Program-made: the position numbers and the translations under genes
The notes under the pieces: model-generated
What the model saw: the letters and a program-made list of their open reading frames with translations, nothing else
Database searches by the model: none
Told to the model about the DNA's origin: nothing
Assembly (NCBI GenBank): GCA_020629935.1
Contig: JAHDCJ010000059.1
Span: 1 to 32,963, forward strand
From: Saprospiraceae bacterium
GTDB taxonomy: Bacteria; Bacteroidota; Bacteroidia; Chitinophagales; Saprospiraceae
Direction of reading: 5' to 3'
DNA: 32,963 nt
In this document: positions 16,121-24,188 of the stretch, in pieces
How the letters are laid out: each line of letters opens with the position of its first letter
How positions within the stretch are numbered: position 1 is the stretch's first letter

Positions 16121-16986
16121 AAGGAATAATTTTAGCAGGTGGTTCAGGTACAAGGCTATATCCAATAACTAAAGGGATTTCTAAACAATTGATGCCGATC
16201 TATGATAAGCCGATGATCTATTATCCTTTGTCAGTACTCATGATGGCTGGGATTAAAGAAGTACTAATTATAACTACACCAGAAGATAGTACCCAGTTCG
16301 AAAAACTACTAGGTGATGGTTCCAATTTAGGCTGTAACTTTCAATATGCCGTACAAGAAGTACCTAATGGATTAGCCCAAGCTTTTGTGATTGGGGAAGA
16401 ATTTATTGGTGATGATACCGTATGTTTAATTCTTGGCGATAATATATTTCACGGGACGGGGCTTATAGATCTTTTACAAGAAAGTGCAAGCCTACAAAAA
16501 GGTGCTAGAGTTTTTGCTTATGGCGTAAGTGACCCAGAAAGATATGGTGTAGTAGCTTTTGATGAAAATAAAAAGGTGATTTCTATTGAGGAAAAACCTA
16601 AAAACCCAAAATCGAGCTATGCTGTCCCTGGACTCTATTTCTATGATAATGACGTAGTCGAGATTGCGAAGAAAATTAAACCTTCGCCAAGAGGCGAATA
16701 TGAAATCACCACAGTGAATCAATATTATCTAGAACAAGAAAAATTAACTGTAGGTGTAATGGGACGAGGAACAGCCTGGTTAGATACTGGTACTTTTGAT
16801 TCACTTCATGACTCTTCAGAATTTGTCAGAGTAATAGAAAAAAGGCAAGGACACAAAATTGGTTGTATTGAAGAAGTAGCATATCGAATGGGGTTCATTG
16901 ATAAGAAGCAGCTTAAAGAAATTGCGGAGCCTCAACTCAAAAGTGGTTATGGTGTCTATTTAAATAAAATTATGAGAGAATTCTAA
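16117..16986 (+). CDS. rmlA: Glucose-1-phosphate thymidylyltransferase
   Basis: This enzyme joins dTTP and glucose-1-phosphate to form dTDP-glucose, the substrate of RmlB. Its 289 residues are the normal length. The signature [13 protein letters not shown] starts at residue 6, followed by [25 protein letters not shown] (metal-binding Asp), VSIEEKP (residues IEEKPK) and [15 protein letters not shown]. It is translationally coupled to rmlB by a four-base overlap. No rmlC or rmlD follows, so the product probably goes to WecE rather than to rhamnose. Confidence 0.96.
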   Translation: MKGIILAGGSGTRLYPITKGISKQLMPIYDKPMIYYPLSVLMMAGIKEVLIITTPEDSTQFEKLLGDGSNLGCNFQYAVQEVPNGLAQAFVIGEEFIGDDTVCLILGDNIFHGTGLIDLLQESASLQKGARVFAYGVSDPERYGVVAFDENKKVISIEEKPKNPKSSYAVPGLYFYDNDVVEIAKKIKPSPRGEYEITTVNQYYLEQEKLTVGVMGRGTAWLDTGTFDSLHDSSEFVRVIEKRQGHKIGCIEEVAYRMGFIDKKQLKEIAEPQLKSGYGVYLNKIMREF

Positions 16987-16997
16987 ATTCCGTTTGG

Positions 16998-17075
16998 ATG
17001 AAGTCTCATTTTAAGAATTTTCCTTTCAGTGAAAAGGTAAGCAGTTCACAAATTTTAGAAAAAATCTCGTTATGA
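16998..17075 (+). CDS. Possible 25-residue small ORF between rmlA and wecE
   Basis: A short ATG-to-TGA frame begins 11 bases after the rmlA stop and ends overlapping the wecE start codon by four bases (ATGA). The peptide starts MKSHFKNFPF and ends ILEKISL; I recognise no family. The spacing on both sides copies the operon pattern here, which makes a coupled leader peptide or the remnant of a lost gene plausible. A weak CCTTT/AAAGG inverted repeat (17022-17037) lies inside it. Chance remains a reasonable explanation for so short a frame. Confidence 0.25.
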   Translation: MKSHFKNFPFSEKVSSSQILEKISL

Positions 17076-18205
17076 TTCCATTTAATAAACCTTTCGTCTC
17101 TGGACAAGAACTCTTTAATCTAAAATCAGTTGTAGTCCAAGGAAATAAGTTTTGTGGAGATGGCTCATTCACTAAGAAATGTCATACCCTCTTGGAAGAA
17201 CAAACAGGAGCATTGAAAGCTCTATTAACAACTTCCTGTACTCATGCGCTCGAAATGTCAGCCCTTTTAATAGGAATTGAACCGGGAGATGAAGTAATCA
17301 TGCCTTCATTTACCTTTGTATCCAGTGCTAATGCTTTTGTTTTAAGGGGTGCTAAAATAGTTTTCGTTGATATCCGACCAGATACAATGAACATAAACGA
17401 AAAATTGATTGAAGCAGCGATCACATCAAAAACCAAAGCAATTGTTCCTGTCCATTACGCGGGAGTCGGATGCGACATGGATGTAATTATGGACCTTGCT
17501 ATTAAGTATGATCTATTCGTAATAGAAGATGCAGCACAGTGTGTTGGAGCAAAATGGAAAGGGAAACCATTAGGAACTATTGGGCATTTCGGTACCTTAA
17601 GTTTTCACGAAACCAAAAACTTACATTGTGGTGAAGGAGGAGCACTCCTAATTAATGATGAAAAGTTTTTGGAACGTTCAGAAGTTATTAGAGAGAAAGG
17701 AACAAATCGTTCAAAGTTTCTAAGAGGTCAAGTCGATAAATATTCGTGGATGGATATCGGTTCAAGTTACTTACCAAGTGAGTTGAATGCTGCGTTTCTA
17801 GTTCCACAGTTAGAACAACTTGAAACGATTACTTCGCATCGACTAGGCTTATGGAATGCATATTTTAACAACTTATCTTTCCTCGAAAAAAACGGTAATT
17901 TGGAATTACCTCGTGCGTTAAAAAAGTTCGAACACAATGGACATATTTTCTATATAAAATGTAATAACGGAGAGACAAGGGATGAATTAATTAAGTACTT
18001 AAAACAACATGATATTCAATCTGTATTTCACTATGTACCTCTGCACTCCGCTTCTGCGGGAATGATTTTTGGGGAATTCAACGGAAAAGATGTTTTCACG
18101 ACTATTGAAAGTGAACGATTAATTCGTCTACCAATGTTTTATGATTTGAATATAGACCAAGTCCAAAATATTTGCTCAAAAATTCATGACTTTTATGAAA
18201 ATTAA
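17072..18205 (+). CDS. wecE: dTDP-4-amino-4,6-dideoxygalactose transaminase
   Basis: This PLP-dependent aminotransferase converts dTDP-4-keto-6-deoxyglucose to dTDP-4-amino-4,6-dideoxy-D-galactose (dTDP-Fuc4N). It has 377 residues and reads like WecE throughout: IPFNKPFVSGQEL at the N-terminus, GDGSFTKKC, TTSCTHALEM, MPSFTFVSSANAFVLRGA, EDAAQCVGA, the Schiff-base Lys182 in SFHETKN, and GTNRSKFLRGQVDKYSWMDIGSSY. With rmlA and rmlB just upstream the dTDP-Fuc4N route is complete. The FemAB/GNAT-like gene that overlaps its 3' end is the natural candidate for the following N-acetylation. It is preceded by 85 bases that hold a possible 25-codon ORF. Confidence 0.93.
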   Translation: MIPFNKPFVSGQELFNLKSVVVQGNKFCGDGSFTKKCHTLLEEQTGALKALLTTSCTHALEMSALLIGIEPGDEVIMPSFTFVSSANAFVLRGAKIVFVDIRPDTMNINEKLIEAAITSKTKAIVPVHYAGVGCDMDVIMDLAIKYDLFVIEDAAQCVGAKWKGKPLGTIGHFGTLSFHETKNLHCGEGGALLINDEKFLERSEVIREKGTNRSKFLRGQVDKYSWMDIGSSYLPSELNAAFLVPQLEQLETITSHRLGLWNAYFNNLSFLEKNGNLELPRALKKFEHNGHIFYIKCNNGETRDELIKYLKQHDIQSVFHYVPLHSASAGMIFGEFNGKDVFTTIESERLIRLPMFYDLNIDQVQNICSKIHDFYEN

Positions 18206-19145
18206 GTACGCTACAAACGATCTCTGGCAAAGGTTCGTTGATATCGATACAAAAGCTACTTTTTTTCAAACTCCGCTTTGGCATAATTTAAGTGCTAATT
18301 ATCAATCAACTACAACAAAAGCATTTTTATTAAACTTTTCTAATGGACAGGAGGGCATATTTCCTTCTACAATCAGAAAGAAAACAAAAGGACTAACAAA
18401 CCATTATGGTGGTTCTCCTTTTGGAACGTATAGCGGAATTATATCAGAGCAGCCGTTGGAAGATAATGCAATCTTAGAATGGATAGATTATCTACGTAGT
18501 TTATCCTCTGTTCATCTAAGAATGAGCCCTTTTGAAGTAATTTCCGATATGAAAACTTTGGATAAGGATCTAATTAAAGACTATTCTCAGTTAATAAACT
18601 TAGAAAAAGGATTTGATGCTATTTTTAAAACTTGGACCAAAGGACATAGTTCAGCCGCCAAAAAAGCTTTCAGAGAAGGGGTACAAGTTTCTAAAACAAC
18701 GAACAAAGAAGATTGGGACAGCTATTATTTAGCTTACGAAGATAGTTTAAAAAGATGGGGAAATAGTGCCTCTAACTCTTATTCCAAAAAGTTATTCAAT
18801 CTGTTACAAGAAATGCCAAGCAGTAAAGTTACGTTGTGGAAGGCTACATATGAAAATGAGCTCATTTATGGATGCTTGTGCTTCTATCATCACAAGCATA
18901 TTGTTTATTGGCACGGTGCTGGTTTTGAAGACTATTTCAAATTAAGAGCAGTACACGCCTTGCAATATACCATTATAAAGGATGGTTGTGAAAAAGGCTA
19001 CCAGTGGTATGATTTTAATCCGAGTGGAGGTCATGAAGGGGTGATGAAGTTTAAAAAAGGTTTTGGTACAGAAATATTACAAAGTCCCTTACTCATTAAA
19101 GAGTCTTTTTTAGAATCGCTGGCGAAAAGCCTTAGAAAAAACTAA
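18186..19145 (+). CDS. FemAB/GNAT-like acyltransferase
   Basis: This 319-residue protein of the FemAB/Acetyltransf_6-like GNAT group is probably cytosolic. Features are FFQTPLWHNL near the N-terminus, GSPFGTYSGII, a central acyl-CoA-binding-like half (WTKGHSSAAKKAFREG, YYLAYEDSLKRWG), and the C-terminal YDFNPSGGHEGVMKFKKGFG, which is typical of the family. It overlaps wecE, so it may N-acetylate dTDP-Fuc4N in the role WecD plays in enterobacteria, though WecD is a different, shorter GNAT. Aminoacylation of an amino sugar is another possibility, given FemAB kinship. The start is either the ATG at 18186 or the one at 18195; both lie inside the end of wecE. The family is fairly sure, the substrate is not. 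Confidence 0.75.
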   Translation: MTFMKIKYATNDLWQRFVDIDTKATFFQTPLWHNLSANYQSTTTKAFLLNFSNGQEGIFPSTIRKKTKGLTNHYGGSPFGTYSGIISEQPLEDNAILEWIDYLRSLSSVHLRMSPFEVISDMKTLDKDLIKDYSQLINLEKGFDAIFKTWTKGHSSAAKKAFREGVQVSKTTNKEDWDSYYLAYEDSLKRWGNSASNSYSKKLFNLLQEMPSSKVTLWKATYENELIYGCLCFYHHKHIVYWHGAGFEDYFKLRAVHALQYTIIKDGCEKGYQWYDFNPSGGHEGVMKFKKGFGTEILQSPLLIKESFLESLAKSLRKN

Positions 19146-19158
19146 GATCTTACTTCGA

Positions 19159-20088
19159 GTGAAACAGAAATTGATTCATAAATTTTTAAATCTTGGCGAA
19201 AAGGTATTAATAAAAATGCCGATTAAAAACAAGTTCGAGCCTATCTTTATTTCAGGCTGTCCTCGATCCGGAACAACTATAACCTATCAATTGATTGTAT
19301 CTTACTTTTATGTTTCGTTTTTCTCTAACAATGAAAAACACCGTTTTGATAATCCAATTATATCGACTTTAATTAACAGAAGTCCAAAGTATAAACCTGA
19401 TGTTTTTGAAAGCAACTATGGTATTATTCAAGGTAAACATTCTCCGAGTGACGGGTGGGGTGTTTTTCATAAGTGGTTTCCATATTATTACAACCCACAA
19501 AATAATTTTGACACCCTCCAGCAATTGAAGAAAACAATTGCTTGGTTCGACAACATTTACAATAAACCATTTGTCGTAAAAAACAATGCCAATTCTTTAC
19601 GTATTTTGGAATTACATAAAATGTTTCCCAAAGCATTATTTATTCATGTCAATAGGAATAAGTATGATAATATCCATTCAATTTTCAAGGGACTTTTAAA
19701 AAACAATATTCCTCTACAGCAGATTTGGGGAACAGGGCCTGATATTTCTCTTTATGACTATCAGTTTAAAAATCATGTAGAAAAAGCAGTTTTTCAATAT
19801 TGTTTTGTCAAACAATTCTTTGAGAGAATAAAAAAAATGAATTTAGGCATTAGAATCTTAGAACTTGATTATGAAGAGATTATTAGTAATCCGCACGATT
19901 CATTATTAAGGGTCCATACTTATTACGGAAAAAATTTAATTCACAAAAGGGATTATCACACATTTCCTCTTTTAAGGAAATCGAAATCTTCCGTGGAAAA
20001 CAATATAATACTAGAAATTGATAATTATTTACCTAAGATGAACGATTTGGCAAGAGGTATTTTAATTCCATTGATTAAATCTGTATAA
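19159..20088 (+). CDS. Sulfotransferase, GTG start
   Basis: This is a PAPS-dependent sulfotransferase-like protein of 309 residues. The 5'-phosphosulfate loop reads FISGCPRSGTT, with the key Arg at residue 36. A VNRNKYDNIHSIF segment near residue 166 stands where the 3'-phosphate-binding Arg/Ser motif usually lies. ELDYEEIISNPHDSLLRV near the C-terminus is the common closing motif of this family. The GTG at 19159 is 13 bases after the previous stop; an ATG at 19216 would also keep the loop. It is the first of four sulfotransferases downstream of the cysCDN set. The acceptor sugar cannot be read from the sequence. Confidence 0.82.
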   Translation: MKQKLIHKFLNLGEKVLIKMPIKNKFEPIFISGCPRSGTTITYQLIVSYFYVSFFSNNEKHRFDNPIISTLINRSPKYKPDVFESNYGIIQGKHSPSDGWGVFHKWFPYYYNPQNNFDTLQQLKKTIAWFDNIYNKPFVVKNNANSLRILELHKMFPKALFIHVNRNKYDNIHSIFKGLLKNNIPLQQIWGTGPDISLYDYQFKNHVEKAVFQYCFVKQFFERIKKMNLGIRILELDYEEIISNPHDSLLRVHTYYGKNLIHKRDYHTFPLLRKSKSSVENNIILEIDNYLPKMNDLARGILIPLIKSV

Positions 20089-20137
20089 GTATTGATCGGC
20101 ACAAAACTTTTCTACCAATAGTAATAAATTTTATAAC

Positions 20138-20163
20138 TCTCGTTAATATGTTTTTTATCTGAA
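20138..20163 (+). promoter_or_regulatory. Gap element shared with the gap before 25440
   Basis: The 96-base gap between two sulfotransferases carries TCTCGTT, then three bases later TGTTTTT after a variable pair, then TCTG, ending about 24 bases before the next start. The gap before the acetyltransferase at 25440 carries nearly the same arrangement at nearly the same distance from its start. It could be an internal promoter or processing site. I cannot fit it well to the Bacteroidota TTG/TAnnTTTG promoter consensus. Confidence 0.25.
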
Positions 20164-20184
20164 AAAATCAACTTCAAGCGCATC

Positions 20185-20970
20185 ATGTTTAAAAGAGTAG
20201 AAAAAAAAATAGAAAATCTTTATAGAAAGGGATATAACCGTTGGGGAATTATTAATCATGACCCAATTCTGGTTTTTGGTAACCAAAAATCAGGGACATC
20301 TGTAATTGCACATCTTTTAGCTCTTTATGCTGGAAAATCAAGTACTATAGATATTCCGGAAATATGGCCTCCTTTAGGAAAGGATATAATCCTTGGCACA
20401 AAATTTTTTAAAGAGGCAGTGAACCAATGTAAGTTTGCTTTTAGTAAAGAGCTCGTTAAGGAACCAATGTTAACTTTTTTTGCAGATCAGGTAATTGATT
20501 TTTTTCCGAGAGGAAAATACATTTTTATCGTTAGAGATCCTCGAGATAATATTAGAAGTATATTAAACAGGAGAAACATTCCAGGGAATTTGTTAAAACT
20601 TAATTCATTTGAAAACAATGGCATAACCTTAGTTGGAGACAAAGATGTCTGGTGGAAAAATGAATTAGGATTTAACTACATTTCTCAATTATCTGAGAGA
20701 TGGGTGGATGCCGCAACACAGTTCTTTAAGAATAAAGACAAATTTATTTTAGTTAAATATGAAGATTTCATTAAGGACAAAGTTGCTTTTATCCAAAGCT
20801 TAGCTCAACAACTAAATCTACAACAATTAAATCAGATAGACTCTAAAGTCGATATTGAATATCAACCGAAAGGAAATAAAACTATTTCTTGGAATGACTT
20901 TTATGGTGAAGAAAATCTTAAAAGAATTGAAACGATCTGCTGGGATAAAATGAAAGAATTAAATTATTAA
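20185..20970 (+). CDS. Sulfotransferase
   Basis: This sulfotransferase domain protein of 261 residues has the clearest cofactor motifs in the cluster. The 5'-phosphosulfate loop is FGNQKSGTS with Lys35, and the 3'-phosphate site is IVRDPRDNIRSI with Arg117 and Ser125. VKYEDFIKDKVAFIQSLA near the C-terminus matches the family closing motif, and GNKTISWND fits the late nucleotide-binding loop. It probably moves sulfate from PAPS to a sugar hydroxyl on the lipid-linked repeat or its precursor in the cytosol. A 96-base gap precedes it, one of the three longest in the second half. Confidence 0.88.
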   Translation: MFKRVEKKIENLYRKGYNRWGIINHDPILVFGNQKSGTSVIAHLLALYAGKSSTIDIPEIWPPLGKDIILGTKFFKEAVNQCKFAFSKELVKEPMLTFFADQVIDFFPRGKYIFIVRDPRDNIRSILNRRNIPGNLLKLNSFENNGITLVGDKDVWWKNELGFNYISQLSERWVDAATQFFKNKDKFILVKYEDFIKDKVAFIQSLAQQLNLQQLNQIDSKVDIEYQPKGNKTISWNDFYGEENLKRIETICWDKMKELNY

Positions 20971-20973
20971 TCA

Positions 20974-21522
20974 GTGAATAGCTTATCTAACTATTTAAAG
21001 TCTTTGTTAAGAGATCGATCCAAACGAAAGCAAGAGGCGTGGATAAAACATACCAAAGCAAGTTTTGGCTCCTGTGGTAGTAATGTTAGAATCCGACATT
21101 CATCAAATTTTATACATCCAGAGTGCATACACCTAGGTAGTCATATCCACCTTGGGGAAGGAGCATGGTGGAGGGCTGATGGTGGTATAACTATTGGAGA
21201 CCATTCTATTATTAGTAGAAATTCCGTGATATTCACAGCCAACCATAATTATCAAGGAGAAACGCTTCCTTATGATAAATCATTGATAAAAAAACCAGTC
21301 ATTATTGAAAATAATGTTTGGGTTGGTATGAATGTAATGATTGCACAAGGAGTTACCATTGGGCACGGAGCTATTATCGCAATGGGGACGGTGGTAACTA
21401 AAAATGTCCCGCCCTTAGCGATTGTAGGTAGCCATGGTTCAAGAATTTTAAAATATCGAGATAAGAAAAAATATGAAGATCTTCTTTCTAAAGAAGCTTT
21501 CTTAGAAATAAATGATAAGTAA
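20974..21522 (+). CDS. Left-handed beta-helix O-acyltransferase (WbbJ/NodL-like)
   Basis: This 182-residue hexapeptide-repeat acyltransferase starts at GTG, three bases after the preceding stop, with no nearby ATG alternative. Features are a basic helical N-terminus (SLLRDRSKRKQEAW), coils such as IHLGSHIHLGEGAWWRADGGITIGDHSIISRN, the catalytic-type His in FTANHNYQG, and IIENNVWVGMNVMIAQGVTIGHGAIIAMGTVVT. These place it with WbbJ/LacA/NodL-type O-acetyltransferases. It most likely decorates a sugar of the repeat unit with acetyl. It lies between sulfotransferase and flippase genes. Confidence 0.83.
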   Translation: MNSLSNYLKSLLRDRSKRKQEAWIKHTKASFGSCGSNVRIRHSSNFIHPECIHLGSHIHLGEGAWWRADGGITIGDHSIISRNSVIFTANHNYQGETLPYDKSLIKKPVIIENNVWVGMNVMIAQGVTIGHGAIIAMGTVVTKNVPPLAIVGSHGSRILKYRDKKKYEDLLSKEAFLEINDK

Positions 21523-22993
21523 AAAAAACCGAAAAGCTTCAAGAAAAGAATTCAAAACGAAAACTATTCTTGGTTTAAAATGGAGTCTACTTAACCAAGT
21601 TATTGTTCAAGGAGGTAATCTTATTATAGGAGTTTTATTAGCTCGTATTTTGAGTCCAAATGAGTTTGGTTTAATAGCAATGATTACAGTTCTGACTGGA
21701 TTTATTAACATATTTAATGATTTTGGTTTTGGCAGTGCCTTAATCCAACGAAAAGACATTTCTGAATTAGATTGTTCGAGTGTATTTTGGTTAAATATCT
21801 TTTTAGGTGTTTTACTAACTCTTCTTGTTTTTTTTTTAGCTCCTCTCTTTTCAGCTTTTTATAGTAGGCCAATTCTATCCTCTTTAGTTATATACATTTC
21901 CTTTACATTTATCATCTCTTCTACAGCTATTGTTCAAAATGCATTGATGTTAAAAGCTCTAGATTTTAAAAGGCAATTTTTTATTAACACTGGTAGTGTT
22001 TTGATTTCAGGAATTGCCGCAATAATTGCCGCTCTTAATGGTTATGGTGTTTGGAGCTTAGTTTTAAAAATTCTTCTCTATAGTGGCTTAAATTCTGTTT
22101 TCCTCTGGATGAGTAGCAGTTGGTTTCCTAAATTTAAATTTAGTGTAGATTCTATTAAAAAGATGGTTGGATTTGTTCTGCCCTTATTTGGGACGCGCAC
22201 CATTGGTTATTGGATGAGAAATTTAGATAATATTTTGATCGGTCGATATATAGGAGAACAGGCCTTAGGGTATTATGGTCGTGCATATTCTTTGATGCTC
22301 TTACCTATCACTCAAATATCTGGTATCATTTCTAGAGTACTCTTTCCGTCCTTTTCTAGCATACAAGATGATGTAGAAATGATCAAAAAGGTGTATTTAA
22401 AAATTTCTCGGACAATTGCATTTATAACCTTTCCTCTAATGTTAGGTTTATCCGTTGTTTCTGAACCTTTTGTTTTAACTTTATTGGGAGAGAAATGGAG
22501 AGACATGATAACTGTTTTATCTATACTCTCTATTTTGGGAGCAACTCAATCCATTGGAACATTGAATGGCAATATCTTTTTGGCTCGAAATGCAACAAAA
22601 CTACAATTTTACGTTGGTGGCGTTGGCAGAATAATTCTAATTATTGCAATTGTCATTGGCTTACGTTTTGGTATTGAAGGGGTTGCATTGTCCTATATGT
22701 GCACTTCTTTGTTAATGATGATTCCACTATATTATTTTATGGGTAGCCTAATAAATTTGAAAGTAATCGAAATCTTAAAAAATCTCTCCTCTTCGTTTTT
22801 TTTAAGTGTTTTAATGGCCGGATCCGTATTTGTATTAGACATCTACTTGGTAAAAATTGGAGTCTTCCCTTTTCTCCGATTAGCAATTGACGTTAGTTTT
22901 GGGGTAGTCGTTTATGGTCTATCTAATTTTATTTGTAAACCTCTAGTTTATCTCGAAATGAAAAATTTAGTGCAAAACAAATTAAAAGGATAA
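21512..22993 (+). CDS. wzx: Wzx-type polysaccharide flippase (MOP superfamily)
   Basis: This is an integral membrane protein of 493 residues that is predicted to flip the undecaprenyl-linked repeat unit across the inner membrane. After a basic cytosolic start (KKNRKASRKEFKTKT) the MOP signature follows: GLKWSLLNQVIVQGGNLIIGVLLARILSP, then NEFGLIAM and FNDFGFGSALIQRKDIS. About a dozen hydrophobic helices can be counted. LDNILIGRYIGEQALGYYGRAYSLMLLP is the typical mid-protein motif of the WzxC/AmsL subgroup. The start overlaps the preceding acetyltransferase by 11 bases. Together with the Wzy-like gene at the right edge it makes this a Wzx/Wzy-dependent system. Confidence 0.9.
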   Translation: MISKKNRKASRKEFKTKTILGLKWSLLNQVIVQGGNLIIGVLLARILSPNEFGLIAMITVLTGFINIFNDFGFGSALIQRKDISELDCSSVFWLNIFLGVLLTLLVFFLAPLFSAFYSRPILSSLVIYISFTFIISSTAIVQNALMLKALDFKRQFFINTGSVLISGIAAIIAALNGYGVWSLVLKILLYSGLNSVFLWMSSSWFPKFKFSVDSIKKMVGFVLPLFGTRTIGYWMRNLDNILIGRYIGEQALGYYGRAYSLMLLPITQISGIISRVLFPSFSSIQDDVEMIKKVYLKISRTIAFITFPLMLGLSVVSEPFVLTLLGEKWRDMITVLSILSILGATQSIGTLNGNIFLARNATKLQFYVGGVGRIILIIAIVIGLRFGIEGVALSYMCTSLLMMIPLYYFMGSLINLKVIEILKNLSSSFFLSVLMAGSVFVLDIYLVKIGVFPFLRLAIDVSFGVVVYGLSNFICKPLVYLEMKNLVQNKLKG

Positions 22994-22997
22994 CCCT

Positions 22998-24188
22998 GTG
23001 ATTAATACTTTGCAAATCTTTATAAATTATCTCCCAAAAACACAACAATGGGCATTTCAATTATTAAAAAATACTCCTAATGTAGTACAAAATATTGCTG
23101 CGTTACGATATGAAGATAATGGCTTTTGGGAAAATGATTTTAATAAAGTTTTGGCAAAAGAGCTGACAATAATCAAAAAATTTTATAATAAATTAAGAAT
23201 ACGTTTATTAACAAGAAGGAATAAAAAGAGGTTTTGTACTACCGTGTGGGAAGAAAGAATTGAACATTTTATAGATACCCAATTGACCCCTTATATAGCA
23301 AAAGAAAATATAGATTTAATTCATGTCCATTTTGCCAATATTGGTTATCAGTTTTTATCGTTAAAGCAAAAATTTAAATCTATACCTTACATAGTATCTT
23401 TCTATGGCATGGACTATGAATACTATCCAACAAAATTTCCTGAATACAAAGATTACTATGAAAAACTGTATAAAGAAGCTGATGCTTTCATTTGCGAAGG
23501 TGATCACGGCAAGCAGCTTTTAATAAAAAATGGAGTACTTTCTCAAAAAACATTTGTCGTTCACTTAGGAATTGATGCAAGTCAAATATCCTTTTTTGAA
23601 AGAAAAAAGAAAAAAGAATCACTTAAGCTATTGCAAGTTGCATCTTATGTGGAAAAAAAGGGACACATCTATACGATTAAAGCATTTCAAAAAGCACTAA
23701 AGAGTTGCCCCAATATGCATTTGACATTAGTCGGCAAACCAAATGAATTAAAACAAGAACTTGAAGAATACATTGTTGATCATAAAATGTCTAAAAATGT
23801 ATCTTTCATAGATTTTATCGACTATGATAAAATTCATGAATTTTTTAAAAATTTCGATGCTTTTATTCATCCAAGTTGTTACACCAACATGAATGATTGC
23901 GAGGGCGGTGCACCCATCGTCTTGTTAGATGCCCAAGCAACCGGTCTTCCAGTTATTGCTACTACTCATTGTGATATACCAGGAGAAGTTATTCATGAAA
24001 CAACTGGACTTTTGTCAAAGGAGAAAGATCATCATGAATTAGCAAAAAGTATATCCCGTTTTTATTTAATGGATGATATTGAATATAATCATATGTCAAC
24101 TGCTGCTCGAAAACATGTTATCGATAATTTTAATGTTGAAAACTGCGGTCTGTCTTTATATGAGGTCTATAAAAATCTTATCTCTTGA
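22998..24188 (+). CDS. GT4-family glycosyltransferase
   Basis: This GT-B fold glycosyltransferase has 396 residues. The N-terminal acceptor domain includes LIHVHFANIGYQFL and PYIVSFYGMDYEYYP. The C-terminal donor domain has LLQVASYVEKKGHIYTIKAF, LTLVGKP, and the EX7E-like region ending GGAPIVLLDAQATGLPVIATTHCDIPGEV, which is diagnostic for GT4. The start is GTG, four bases after the flippase stop. It probably adds one sugar to the repeat unit on the cytosolic side; donor and linkage cannot be told. Confidence 0.88.
   Translation: MINTLQIFINYLPKTQQWAFQLLKNTPNVVQNIAALRYEDNGFWENDFNKVLAKELTIIKKFYNKLRIRLLTRRNKKRFCTTVWEERIEHFIDTQLTPYIAKENIDLIHVHFANIGYQFLSLKQKFKSIPYIVSFYGMDYEYYPTKFPEYKDYYEKLYKEADAFICEGDHGKQLLIKNGVLSQKTFVVHLGIDASQISFFERKKKKESLKLLQVASYVEKKGHIYTIKAFQKALKSCPNMHLTLVGKPNELKQELEEYIVDHKMSKNVSFIDFIDYDKIHEFFKNFDAFIHPSCYTNMNDCEGGAPIVLLDAQATGLPVIATTHCDIPGEVIHETTGLLSKEKDHHELAKSISRFYLMDDIEYNHMSTAARKHVIDNFNVENCGLSLYEVYKNLIS

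Noticed and set aside
17022-17037. Terminator after rmlA (CCTTT/AAAGG)
   Set aside because: The stem is only 5 bp and no T-run follows; the genes on both sides belong to one pathway.
15068-19145. dTDP-L-rhamnose pathway
   Set aside because: rmlA and rmlB are present, but rmlC and rmlD are absent and wecE follows instead, pointing to Fuc4N.
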